The notes beneath the pieces were generated by a model. The model did no database searches, was not told the origin of the DNA, and was given only the letters and a program-made list of their open reading frames with translations. 8,333 nucleotides of DNA from positions 1 through 8,333 of the forward strand of contig CBDUBS010000164.1 of the NCBI GenBank assembly GCA_965365445.1, given 5' to 3'. Shown piece after piece: positions 1 to 6,557 of the stretch. Position numbers and translations under genes: made by a program. This DNA is from CBDUBS01 sp965365445. Lineage in GTDB: Bacteria > Bacteroidota > Rhodothermia > Rhodothermales > DASSAV01. Every line of letters begins with the position of its first letter. Position 1 is the stretch's first letter.

Positions 1-252
1 TTCCATAAAAATCCTGTGTAGCAACTCCTTCGAGCCGGTAAGCACCCCGGCCAGCCGCTTGCGCTGCAACTGGTCCAGGGCGCCCGCCACCTCGTCCTCA
101 GTGTAGGATACCACAGGGTGACGGTTCGTTTTCTGGTTGCACGCCGTCGTGAGGGCGTTAAGGGTCAGGGGGTAGTATTCCGGTGTGGCGAGTTCTTTCT
201 CGACGAGCGCGCCGAGCACGCGGATTTCAACGGCACTCAGGGTTTCAGGCAC
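1..252 (-). CDS. yceH: DUF480 / YceH-family protein, N-terminal part (runs off the left edge)
   Basis: The reverse strand encodes 84 residues with no stop before the window edge, so the C-terminus is missing. The reading begins VPETLSAVEIRVLGALVEKE and contains the family hallmark TPEYYPLTLNALTTACNQ, followed by KTNRHPVVSYTEDEV. This matches the first winged-helix domain of the DUF480 (UPF0502, E. coli YceH) family, usually a little over 200 residues. The family's role is not established; the fold suggests nucleic-acid or protein binding. I placed the start at a GTG (250-252) because it gives the short leader expected before the LSAVEIRVLG core, and no in-frame ATG exists upstream. No Shine-Dalgarno is visible. 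An ATG at 279, just upstream but in another frame, reads MSDNPSA then stops (see findings). The gene lies 52 bases downstream of pepE on the same strand, so co-transcription is likely. Family assignment is firm; start is uncertain. Confidence 0.9.
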   Translation of the reverse strand, partial: MPETLSAVEIRVLGALVEKELATPEYYPLTLNALTTACNQKTNRHPVVSYTEDEVAGALDQLQRKRLAGVLTGSKELLHRIFME

Positions 253-304
253 TTGGGTTATCCGACATTCCAACAGATCCAACGAACGAGGAGGCAGGCT
301 CGCA

Positions 305-1033
305 TCAGGCGCCGTTCTCCTCCATCAGGAATTGCAACGACTCTCCCGGTTGCACGTCTTGCGGCTCGCGCCCGAACCGGAATATACGGGCCGGTCGCTC
401 GCCGGTCATGCGGATGGTTGGTCCGTCGACGTGCAGGGCGTTGCCTTCGGGAAGGCCGATCACCCAGGTTGTGCGGTTTACCTGGATGTATTCTTCCAGT
501 CGCTCGCTTCGGGTTTCGCCGCCGTGGTTTTCGAGTCGTGCATCCGTAAAGTGCGGATTGATCTGGAAAGGCGCCAGCCCTAATCCCTCGAAACTCGAAG
601 GCTGCACGATGGGCATGTCGTTGGTGGTGCATAGCGTGGGACATGCCACATTGGCCCCCGCGCTCCACCCGACAAATGGCACCCCTTCGAGCACCCGTGT
701 CCGGATCAGGTCGAACAGCCCTTCATCGTATATGGTCTTGAGCAAGTGGAACGTGTTTCCGCCCCCTACGATAATGGCTTCGGCTTCTCTGAGGCGCGTC
801 GTGGGGTTTTCGGCCTCATGGACGGAAGCCAGACCGTATCCGAGTTCACTGAAAACACTTCGCACCCGCGAGGTATAGTCATCGAAGGTAACCCGCACCC
901 CGGCATACGGGATGAACACCACGGATCGCACCGACCGACCCAGAAAATTCTGTACGGCTTCCCGGGCGTGAGACAGGTACGCCTGTCCGGGGTTTGTCGA
1001 GTTGCTCAGCAACAGCAGCCTTTTCTGCGACAT
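305..1033 (-). CDS. pepE: Peptidase E, alpha-aspartyl dipeptidase (MEROPS S51)
   Basis: This 242-residue protein is close in length to enteric PepE (about 229). PepE is a cytoplasmic serine peptidase that cleaves dipeptides with an N-terminal aspartate, recycling amino acids. Visible family blocks are LLLLSNST near the N-terminus, GGGNTFHLL (90-98), the nucleophile elbow GWSAG with Ser124, TTNDMPI with Asp139, INPHF with His161, GETR (172-175) and IGLPEGN (192-198). Ser124, Asp139 and His161 each sit four residues after Ser120, Asp135 and His157 of Salmonella PepE as I recall them, so the active site looks intact. I chose the ATG at 1033 because MSQKRLLLLSNST matches the family N-terminus. 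A longer frame from 1147 would add 38 unrelated residues across the promoter region. No Shine-Dalgarno is apparent. A terminator separates the gene from the barrel protease upstream; the DUF480 gene follows downstream. Confidence 0.95.
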   Translation of the reverse strand: MSQKRLLLLSNSTNPGQAYLSHAREAVQNFLGRSVRSVVFIPYAGVRVTFDDYTSRVRSVFSELGYGLASVHEAENPTTRLREAEAIIVGGGNTFHLLKTIYDEGLFDLIRTRVLEGVPFVGWSAGANVACPTLCTTNDMPIVQPSSFEGLGLAPFQINPHFTDARLENHGGETRSERLEEYIQVNRTTWVIGLPEGNALHVDGPTIRMTGERPARIFRFGREPQDVQPGESLQFLMEENGA

Positions 1034-1089
1034 GAAAGAACCGATAGCGTGAGAAAAGCAGTAGGGATTTAAAATACGCACCGATAGCG
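1034..1089 (-). promoter_or_regulatory. Candidate promoter/operator region for pepE
   Basis: The pepE-DUF480 transcript should start between the terminator at 1153-1187 and the pepE start. The only AT-rich island there reads TATTTTAAA on the minus strand (1076 to 1068), about 35-43 bases upstream of the start codon. It resembles a -10 or a Bacteroidota -7 element in its TA..TT part, but no good -35/-33 partner is found at normal spacing. The island lies between two copies of a 10-bp direct repeat. The assignment is inference from position and composition. Confidence 0.3.
1040..1089. repeat. Pair of 10-bp direct repeats flanking the AT-rich island before pepE
   Basis: ACCGATAGCG occurs at 1040-1049 and again at 1080-1089, exactly 40 bases apart in register. 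The copies bracket the AT-rich island at 1068-1076. The copy nearer the gene ends 7 bases from the pepE start codon, where a ribosome would bind. Paired sites on either side of a promoter are typical of repressor operators, but a chance repeat cannot be excluded and no known operator consensus is recognised. Confidence 0.4.
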
Positions 1090-1152
1090 GCCCGGCATAC
1101 CCGGCGCCCAACCGGGGTCGGATGAATGAACCGCTGCCGGCAAACAAGCAGC

Positions 1153-1187
1153 AAAAGGAGAGAGCGAACCGGTCGCTCTCTCCTTTT
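1153..1187 (-). terminator. Rho-independent terminator after the barrel-protease gene
   Basis: Two 15-base arms (1153-1167 and 1173-1187) are perfectly complementary around a 5-base loop (ACCGG). The outer four pairs are A-T, giving a TTTT run at the 3' end on the minus strand, followed by a moderately T-rich stretch. The hairpin begins 21 bases beyond the stop codon of the 1209-4298 gene, the right place to end its transcript and insulate pepE. The A/T ends make it formally bidirectional, but no plus-strand gene converges on it. Confidence 0.85.
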
Positions 1188-1208
1188 CAGACGGTCGAGG
1201 CGGCCTGT

Positions 1209-4200
1209 TTACCACCCCGGCGACAACTGGAAGCCGAAATGCGCTCCTTTATCCGGCCGCTGGAAGGGGTAAGCGTAGAAGATCTCGAACACCATGTAGC
1301 CAAACAGGTTGATCCGGGTGGAAACGCCGGCCGAAACAACCGGAACGCGCTCGGCCGTATCCGTATCCCACTTCAGCACGGGCTTCTGGCTTGAGGTCCA
1401 GGCCAGGCCGGCGTCCGTAAACAGCGACAGCTCGGTGGGCAGGTACGGGAAGTTGATGAGCCCGAGTTGTTCCGTCCCCAGGAGCGGAACGCGGAACTCG
1501 GCGCTGGCCAGCGCAATCCGGCTGCCAACCAGCCGGTCCATTTCGCCGCACGACGACTGGCCCTGTAACCCCGGAATGGTGGTGCATTCGCTGCCGTCGA
1601 ACGAGTTGAAACTGTACCCGCGGACGAAGCCAGGGTAATAGGTAGACCCGAGGTACTCGCGGCCGTACCAGGTATCTTCCGGAGCGCCGTAGTTGCCCAC
1701 GTGCAACCCGCGAACGGCCAGCGTGAGCGGTTTGAAGTAGAAGTAGCGCCGGTAATCGGCCATTACCGAGACGAACTTATCCGTTCCGTACAGGGGCGAC
1801 ACCTGAAAGCGGTAACGCCCACCGGCTACCGGTGAGGTAAATCCGGTCATGGAATAATCGCCGACGTAGGCCGCGGCGCTTTGCAGGAAGAACGCCGGAT
1901 CGCCCGCATCGACATTCTCCCGGTCCCGGTTGTAGTTGCCGAATTGATCCTGCGTAATGGTTTCGACCTCGAAGTCGAACCCGTATCGCACGAAGCCTCC
2001 GCTGAACTCGATGCGTTTCGTGGTCGAGAACGGGTAGGCCCCGATGGCGCTGGCGTGATCGATAAAGATCCGGTACCGTTGGATCTGAATGACGCGGTAG
2101 AGCTGCCCGTCCGGGCCCTGGCCGTAGTAGCTATACCCGCCGCCGGTCAGATACGGAATGTGCCCGGCCGTGGCTCCCCAGTTGAACCGGTTCGCCTGAT
2201 TGAAGTAGCTCACCTGCCCGCCGATATCTTTCACGGTGCCGTTGGCCTGTGCCACTACGGTCAGGTTGTGGTTGCCCAGCATATCGCTGAAGAAAAACCC
2301 GACTCCGCCGCTTACACGCGTGCCCCACATGCCGCCGGTGGAGGCGCCGATCGTCGGGGGGGCCACGTAATCCAGCGTAAGCCGGGTGCGGTAATCCTTG
2401 ACCGGAAACTCCCGGTCGGCGGGAGGAAGCCCGCTGAGCGGGTCGTTGAGGTAGTTGCCGACGAGCCCTTCATCGACTCCCCGCAGAGGCGGCAACACGC
2501 CGGCCGACGCCACTCCTTCGCCGAGCGGAACGACGGGCGTTCCGACCGTTTCGGCGGCTTCCATCGAAAAGATGGTGTACTTGCCGTCGCCGAACACCGA
2601 AAACATCATCCGGCCGCTCTGGGAGGCCACGCTCATCGCCGGCGACAGACTGGTGATGCCGCTGACGCCGGTAACCAGGTTGGTGATGCGGTACGTCTGG
2701 CCCGAAGCGATATCCAGCCGATAAATATCCTTGAACCCGTCCTGATCCGAGATGAAGAACAGGCTGTTGCCGTCGGGCGAGAACTGCGGGTTATGGTGAA
2801 TGGCGTGGTTGAACGGTTGCAGCACCTGGATGGCGCCCGAAGCCACGTCGATCAGGGCGAGGCGTTCCTCGGCGTAGGAGAGGTTCTGGAAATTCGTCCC
2901 TCCGGGCCCCCTGTCGGTTACGAAAGCAATGGTCTTGCCGTCCGGCGACCACGTCGGCTGGAGATCGGCGTACGCGTCGTTGGTGATCTGGCGGACGTTC
3001 GAGGTAGCCACGTCAAGGAGGTAGATATCGGAGATGCCGCCGTCCAGCCCGGTGAAGGCGATCGTGCGCCCGTCGGGGGACCAGGCCGGGTTGGACATGG
3101 CGCCGACGCTCTGCACGGCGATTTCGCGCTCGATGTTGCCGGAATCCAGATCGAGTACGGCGAGGCGGTTATCCCCTTCGGCAAAGGCGACGAAGGCCAG
3201 CTTCTTGCCGTCGGGCGACCACGACCCGGCGCTGTTGATGAACCGGAGGGCGTCGAAGTGCGGATTGTCGCTCAACTGGCCCAGCTTCTTTACGATACGT
3301 CCGGTTTCGGCGTCGGCAACGAACAGGTTGATGTTGAACAGATCCCGCTCGGAGAGAAACGCGACGTACTTCCCATCGGGACTGAGCGCCGGTGCGATGT
3401 TCATTTCTCCGCCGTCCAGGTCCTTGGCGATGACCCGGCGGCCGGCCTGATCGAACGGGGTGCGCCCTTCCATGAGCGGGGTGTACGTTTCCTTGACGAC
3501 CTGCTGCCATTCTTTGGAGAGCGAATCCGGATCGATGCCCAGCGTATAGACCATGGCCGTATCTACGCCGGCCCGGCCTGCCAGCTTGTACAGATTGGTC
3601 ACGGCGCCGTCGCCGTACTTCCCGCCGATATAGGCCATGTAAGCCTGCCCGTAGCGGTAAGGGAAGTACCGCATGTCCTTCGTTAGCTGCTCCATGGTGG
3701 GCAGATCGTCGCGGGCCACCGCATCGCGCAGCCACATGGCCGTGTGCGAATCGACGCGCCCCACGGAGAGGTATTCGGCCATGCCTTCCACGAGCCACAG
3801 CGGCAGCAGCCCGATGTTGAACCGGATGCTGTCGGCCTGAGAGGAAAACGCGATGTCGTACTGGAACGAATGCACCAGCTCGTGGCCGAGCACGTGGTCC
3901 GTATCGGCATACGAACCCGTCAGCGGCATGACCACCCGCTGCTTGAGCGCTTCGGTTACGCCCCCGGTGCCTTCCCCGAGCGATCCGCCGATGACGTTCG
4001 TCTGGTGGAAATCCGCATCGTTGGCATAGAATATGATGGGTTTCTTCTCATGGAACTCCCGGAGAAAGGTCCGGGAGTGCCGACGATACCAGCGTTCGGC
4101 CATACGGGCGGCATCGGCTACGGCCTGCTCCTCCTCCGGATAAAAATGAATCTGGAATCGATCCGTCGTCATGACCTTGAAGTCGAAATCGTCGTACTGC

Positions 4201-4298
4201 ACCTTGTTGCGCCCGAACTGGGCGAACGACGGCAGCGCTACCACCGACGACAGAAGAAGCATCGCTACGACGGCGAAAAAACCTTTTACTTGTTGCAT
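1209..4298 (-). CDS. Outer-membrane zinc metalloprotease with PD40 beta-propeller and Omp85-type C-terminal barrel
   Basis: The product has 1029 residues. Residues 1-26 are a signal peptide (Lys5, hydrophobic core, ALPSFA cleavage site), which fixes the start at the ATG at 4298; the open frame extends 58 codons upstream without sense. Residues about 40-280 form a metalloprotease domain of the peptidase MA type: HELVH at 139-143 gives two zinc-binding histidines and the catalytic glutamate, and WLVEGMAEY (168-176) supplies a likely third ligand (Glu171 or Glu175). Residues about 295-580 are a TolB-like propeller with five clear SPDG blade motifs (306, 361, 407, 451, 507) and at least one degenerate blade. 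Residues about 630-1029 are rich in alternating beta-strands, carry VRGY (892-895), the loop-6 signature of Omp85 barrels, and end in an aromatic residue (Trp). No POTRA domain is visible. The only two cysteines are 905 and 917. Substrate is unknown. It is not TolB itself. The gene appears monocistronic: divergent from mrdA, with a terminator behind it. Confidence 0.88.
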   Translation of the reverse strand: MQQVKGFFAVVAMLLLSSVVALPSFAQFGRNKVQYDDFDFKVMTTDRFQIHFYPEEEQAVADAARMAERWYRRHSRTFLREFHEKKPIIFYANDADFHQTNVIGGSLGEGTGGVTEALKQRVVMPLTGSYADTDHVLGHELVHSFQYDIAFSSQADSIRFNIGLLPLWLVEGMAEYLSVGRVDSHTAMWLRDAVARDDLPTMEQLTKDMRYFPYRYGQAYMAYIGGKYGDGAVTNLYKLAGRAGVDTAMVYTLGIDPDSLSKEWQQVVKETYTPLMEGRTPFDQAGRRVIAKDLDGGEMNIAPALSPDGKYVAFLSERDLFNINLFVADAETGRIVKKLGQLSDNPHFDALRFINSAGSWSPDGKKLAFVAFAEGDNRLAVLDLDSGNIEREIAVQSVGAMSNPAWSPDGRTIAFTGLDGGISDIYLLDVATSNVRQITNDAYADLQPTWSPDGKTIAFVTDRGPGGTNFQNLSYAEERLALIDVASGAIQVLQPFNHAIHHNPQFSPDGNSLFFISDQDGFKDIYRLDIASGQTYRITNLVTGVSGITSLSPAMSVASQSGRMMFSVFGDGKYTIFSMEAAETVGTPVVPLGEGVASAGVLPPLRGVDEGLVGNYLNDPLSGLPPADREFPVKDYRTRLTLDYVAPPTIGASTGGMWGTRVSGGVGFFFSDMLGNHNLTVVAQANGTVKDIGGQVSYFNQANRFNWGATAGHIPYLTGGGYSYYGQGPDGQLYRVIQIQRYRIFIDHASAIGAYPFSTTKRIEFSGGFVRYGFDFEVETITQDQFGNYNRDRENVDAGDPAFFLQSAAAYVGDYSMTGFTSPVAGGRYRFQVSPLYGTDKFVSVMADYRRYFYFKPLTLAVRGLHVGNYGAPEDTWYGREYLGSTYYPGFVRGYSFNSFDGSECTTIPGLQGQSSCGEMDRLVGSRIALASAEFRVPLLGTEQLGLINFPYLPTELSLFTDAGLAWTSSQKPVLKWDTDTAERVPVVSAGVSTRINLFGYMVFEIFYAYPFQRPDKGAHFGFQLSPGW

Positions 4299-4532
4299 GT
4301 TGCGTTGATGAATCGGTTCTGAATGAAGGGAACCCAATGCATCCGGAGGGGTGATGGCCGACATCGGTGGCATACCCGACAAAGACCGACGGACCGGTTC
4401 GATTATTCTACAAACGCCTCGTGGTAGACCTTTTCGTATCGGGAGGGCTCCAGCGGCCTTCCATTTCCACACGTGAATATGGGGTTTAGCCGGAGGGGCC
4501 TATATAAGCTGAATTCTAAAACACTAGCCGGG

Positions 4533-4568
4533 GTTCCGGGAGCGCCCTGAGATAAGGGGCGCGGGAAC
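4533..4568. repeat. Imperfect inverted repeat (hairpin) upstream of mrdA
   Basis: GTTCC (4533-4537) pairs with GGAAC (4564-4568), and GCGCCC (4542-4547) pairs with GGGCGC (4557-4562), giving 11 base pairs with an uneven 4/1 internal loop and a 9-base apical loop. No T-run follows on either strand, so it is not a standard terminator. It could be a structured leader of one transcript or a protein-binding site. Existence of the pairing is seen directly; function is unknown. Confidence 0.45.
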
Positions 4569-4714
4569 AGAAAAGTTGGTTTTGAGGGCCGGGGCAACAA
4601 TACCTTCACATAGAAACCAGCCATTCCGCAGAGTCCGGATGGAACCCGTATGCCCCGGCGATCTTCAATAGATAGAGCCTTATTCGTCGGCCACCAGGCC
4701 GAGAAAAATGAAGC

Positions 4715-4720
4715 AGGAAG
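4715..4720 (+). promoter_or_regulatory. Ribosome binding site deciding the mrdA start
   Basis: AGGAAG ends five bases before the ATG at 4726, a normal Shine-Dalgarno spacing. The alternative in-frame ATG at 4708 has only GAGAAAA before it. The motif favours the shorter N-terminus MDEYRVRVRIF, in which the membrane helix starts about ten residues in, as usual for PBP2. Confidence 0.5.
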
Positions 4721-4725
4721 CCATT

Positions 4726-6534
4726 ATGGACGAGTATAGAGTACGCGTACGCATTTTCGGGTTCATCATTGCCGCCGTCCTGGGAGCGCTGGGCTTGCGG
4801 CTGGCCCATATGCAGATCATCAAAACCGACGAGTACACCGGAGAATCGCGCAGCAACTCGATTCGGGAGCTGCGTGTTCAACCCGCTCGCGGGGCTTTTT
4901 TCGACCGCAACGGCATCCTGATGGTCGCCAACGAACAAACGTTCGCCATTACGATCATACCGCGCTATTTCGACAAGACCAAGACGGGCTTGCTGGCCCG
5001 GCTCATGGAGGCGCCCGATAGCGTGGTGGTGCGCAAACTGGACGAGGCCCGCGAGTGGAGCGCCTTCCGCCCTACGAGGGCATTCCGTGAGGTGCCGCAG
5101 GATGTACTGGGCCGGGTTCTGGAAAACCTGTACCGCCTGCCCGGTGTCAGCTACGAGGTCGAGCAGAAACGCCGCTACCTGACGCCGGCCAAGGCGGCCC
5201 ATGCGATGGGCTACATCCGTGAAATCACGCGGGATGAACTGGGCAACCGGGAGTCCGACGGCTACCGCCAGGGCGATCTGATCGGCAAATCGGGGCTGGA
5301 GAAAACGTACGAAGGATACCTGCGCGGCCACCTGGGCAGCGAGTTCAAGCTCGTCAACATTCGGGGCCTGGAGGTGGCGCCGTACCGGGACGGCAACGAG
5401 GACGTCCCGCCCCTGAGTGGATACGACCTGCACCTTACGATTGACAGCAAAGTGCAGGCGCTGGCCGAGAGCCTGTTCGTGGGCAAGCGCGGGGCGGCCG
5501 TGGCCATCGATCCCCGCTCGGGCGAAATCATCGCGCTGCTATCGAAACCCGACTTCGACCCCGAGATTTTTTCTCAGAGCGTCGATCCGGAGGTGTGGAA
5601 GTGGCTGACCACCAGCAAAGAAAAGCCCATGTACAACCGGGCCACCATGAACCTGATGCCCCCCGGCTCCACCTGGAAACCGTTCATGGCGCTCATGTCG
5701 CTCCAGGAAGGAAACATCACCCCGACCGGCCGTTATTCCTGTCCGGGATATCACCCGCTCGGCGGCGGGCGAATGTTCCGGTGCATGGGCGTGCACGGAT
5801 CGCTGGACGTGCTCTCGGCCATTCAGAAATCGTGCAATACGTTCTTCTTTGAAATGATGATGCGCACCGACGTGAACACGTTCAGCAAGTACGCGCACTA
5901 TTTCGGCTTCGGCGAGAACGCCCCGACGGACATCCCCGAGCAAACGCCCGGCCTCATCCCGGACTCGACGTACTTCAACCGCTCTTTCCCGCGCGGCTGG
6001 ACGGTAGGCTACTCGATCAACCTGGGTATCGGACAGGGCAATATGGGGGTTACGCCGCTTCAACTGGCGAATTATGTAGCCGCCGTATCCAATAAAGGCA
6101 CGCTATATCCGCCGCACCTCGTCAGGGAGCTGGTGCAGCCGGAGACGGGCGAGCGCCTGCGGCCGTACCTTCCTGCCGCCAGGGAGATACCCATCGAAGA
6201 ACAGTACTTCGATATCGTACGACAAGGGATGCGGCAGGTGATGGAGGCCGGCACGGGCCGAGGCGTGCAGTTGCCCGGCATCCCCGCCGGTGGGAAAACC
6301 GGTACGGCTCAGTCCGGTAACAAGGGCAAGGACGACTCGGTGTTCATCATGTTCGCCCCCTGGGATAACCCTCGTATCGCGCTGGCCGTGCAGGTGGAAA
6401 ACGGCGGATTCGGTGCCTCAGCGGCCGCGCCCATCGCCAGCCTGATGGCGGAGCAGTATCTTACGGGCAAAATATTACCCGAACGGCGAGCGCTGGCGCA
6501 ACGGGCCCTTTCCGTCCGGAGCCAGCCGCTGTAA
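4726..6534 (+). CDS. mrdA: Penicillin-binding protein 2, elongasome peptidoglycan transpeptidase
   Basis: The product has 602 residues and is a class B PBP that crosslinks new peptidoglycan during cell elongation, working with RodA. It has a short cytoplasmic tail, one membrane helix (about 10-24), a dimerisation/pedestal domain opening with RGAFFDRNG (55-63), then the transpeptidase domain. The active-site motifs are complete: STWK with nucleophile Ser315, SCN (369-371) and KTGT (524-527). GIGQGNMGVTPLQLANYVAA (435-454) is also typical of PBP2. Cys339, Cys353 and His357 cluster before the SxN motif and may form a metal site. The start at 4726 is chosen for its Shine-Dalgarno; 4708 would add six residues. 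rodA follows after 23 bases, so the two are almost certainly one operon. Usual upstream partners mreBCD are not here; the gene instead heads a divergent unit. PBP2 rather than FtsI is supported by the adjacent rodA and the absence of division genes. Confidence 0.95.
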   Translation: MDEYRVRVRIFGFIIAAVLGALGLRLAHMQIIKTDEYTGESRSNSIRELRVQPARGAFFDRNGILMVANEQTFAITIIPRYFDKTKTGLLARLMEAPDSVVVRKLDEAREWSAFRPTRAFREVPQDVLGRVLENLYRLPGVSYEVEQKRRYLTPAKAAHAMGYIREITRDELGNRESDGYRQGDLIGKSGLEKTYEGYLRGHLGSEFKLVNIRGLEVAPYRDGNEDVPPLSGYDLHLTIDSKVQALAESLFVGKRGAAVAIDPRSGEIIALLSKPDFDPEIFSQSVDPEVWKWLTTSKEKPMYNRATMNLMPPGSTWKPFMALMSLQEGNITPTGRYSCPGYHPLGGGRMFRCMGVHGSLDVLSAIQKSCNTFFFEMMMRTDVNTFSKYAHYFGFGENAPTDIPEQTPGLIPDSTYFNRSFPRGWTVGYSINLGIGQGNMGVTPLQLANYVAAVSNKGTLYPPHLVRELVQPETGERLRPYLPAAREIPIEEQYFDIVRQGMRQVMEAGTGRGVQLPGIPAGGKTGTAQSGNKGKDDSVFIMFAPWDNPRIALAVQVENGGFGASAAAPIASLMAEQYLTGKILPERRALAQRALSVRSQPL

Positions 6535-6557
6535 CGACGAGGGGATAACGATAGGAA

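Larger units (their letters stand above)
4299..4725. promoter_or_regulatory. Divergent intergenic region between the barrel protease and mrdA
   Basis: This 427-base stretch has no convincing gene and must contain promoters firing both ways. It is patchily AT-rich, notably TATATAAGCTGAATTCTAAA at 4501-4520. On the plus strand GTTTTG (4579-4584) followed 16 bases later by TACCTTCA (4601-4608) is a weak match to the Bacteroidota -33/-7 pattern and could serve mrdA. On the minus strand nothing better than isolated TTTG words was found. An imperfect hairpin lies at 4533-4568. The small minus-strand open frame at 4403-4624 looks spurious. Promoter positions inside the region are guesses. Confidence 0.5.

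Noticed and set aside
1034..1147. Upstream extension of pepE by 38 codons
   Set aside because: Family alignment begins at MSQKRLLLLSNST; the extension crosses the AT-rich candidate promoter and resembles nothing in PepE.
1881..3686. A 601-codon open frame on the plus strand, antisense to the barrel-protease gene
   Set aside because: The minus-strand frame has clear domains and motifs, and the plus-strand reading shows no recognisable motif. Long antisense frames are expected opposite GC-rich genes with G/C at codon third positions.
1209..4298. Calling the large gene tolB because of its propeller
   Set aside because: TolB is a periplasmic protein of about 430 residues next to pal. This protein has a protease domain before and a barrel after the propeller, and no Tol-Pal genes are nearby.
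4299..4472. Upstream extension of the barrel-protease gene by 58 codons
   Set aside because: The signal peptide starts exactly at the ATG at 4298; an extension would bury it behind an unrelated Arg/Pro-rich stretch.
4343..4498. Nine-base repeat CCGGAGGGG at 4343-4351 and 4490-4498
   Set aside because: It is short and GC-rich, and has no positional logic relative to the genes; chance is the simplest explanation.
4403..4624. A 73-codon minus-strand open frame in the divergent intergenic region
   Set aside because: It is proline-rich with no motif, has no ribosome site, and overlaps the place where promoters for both flanking genes are needed.
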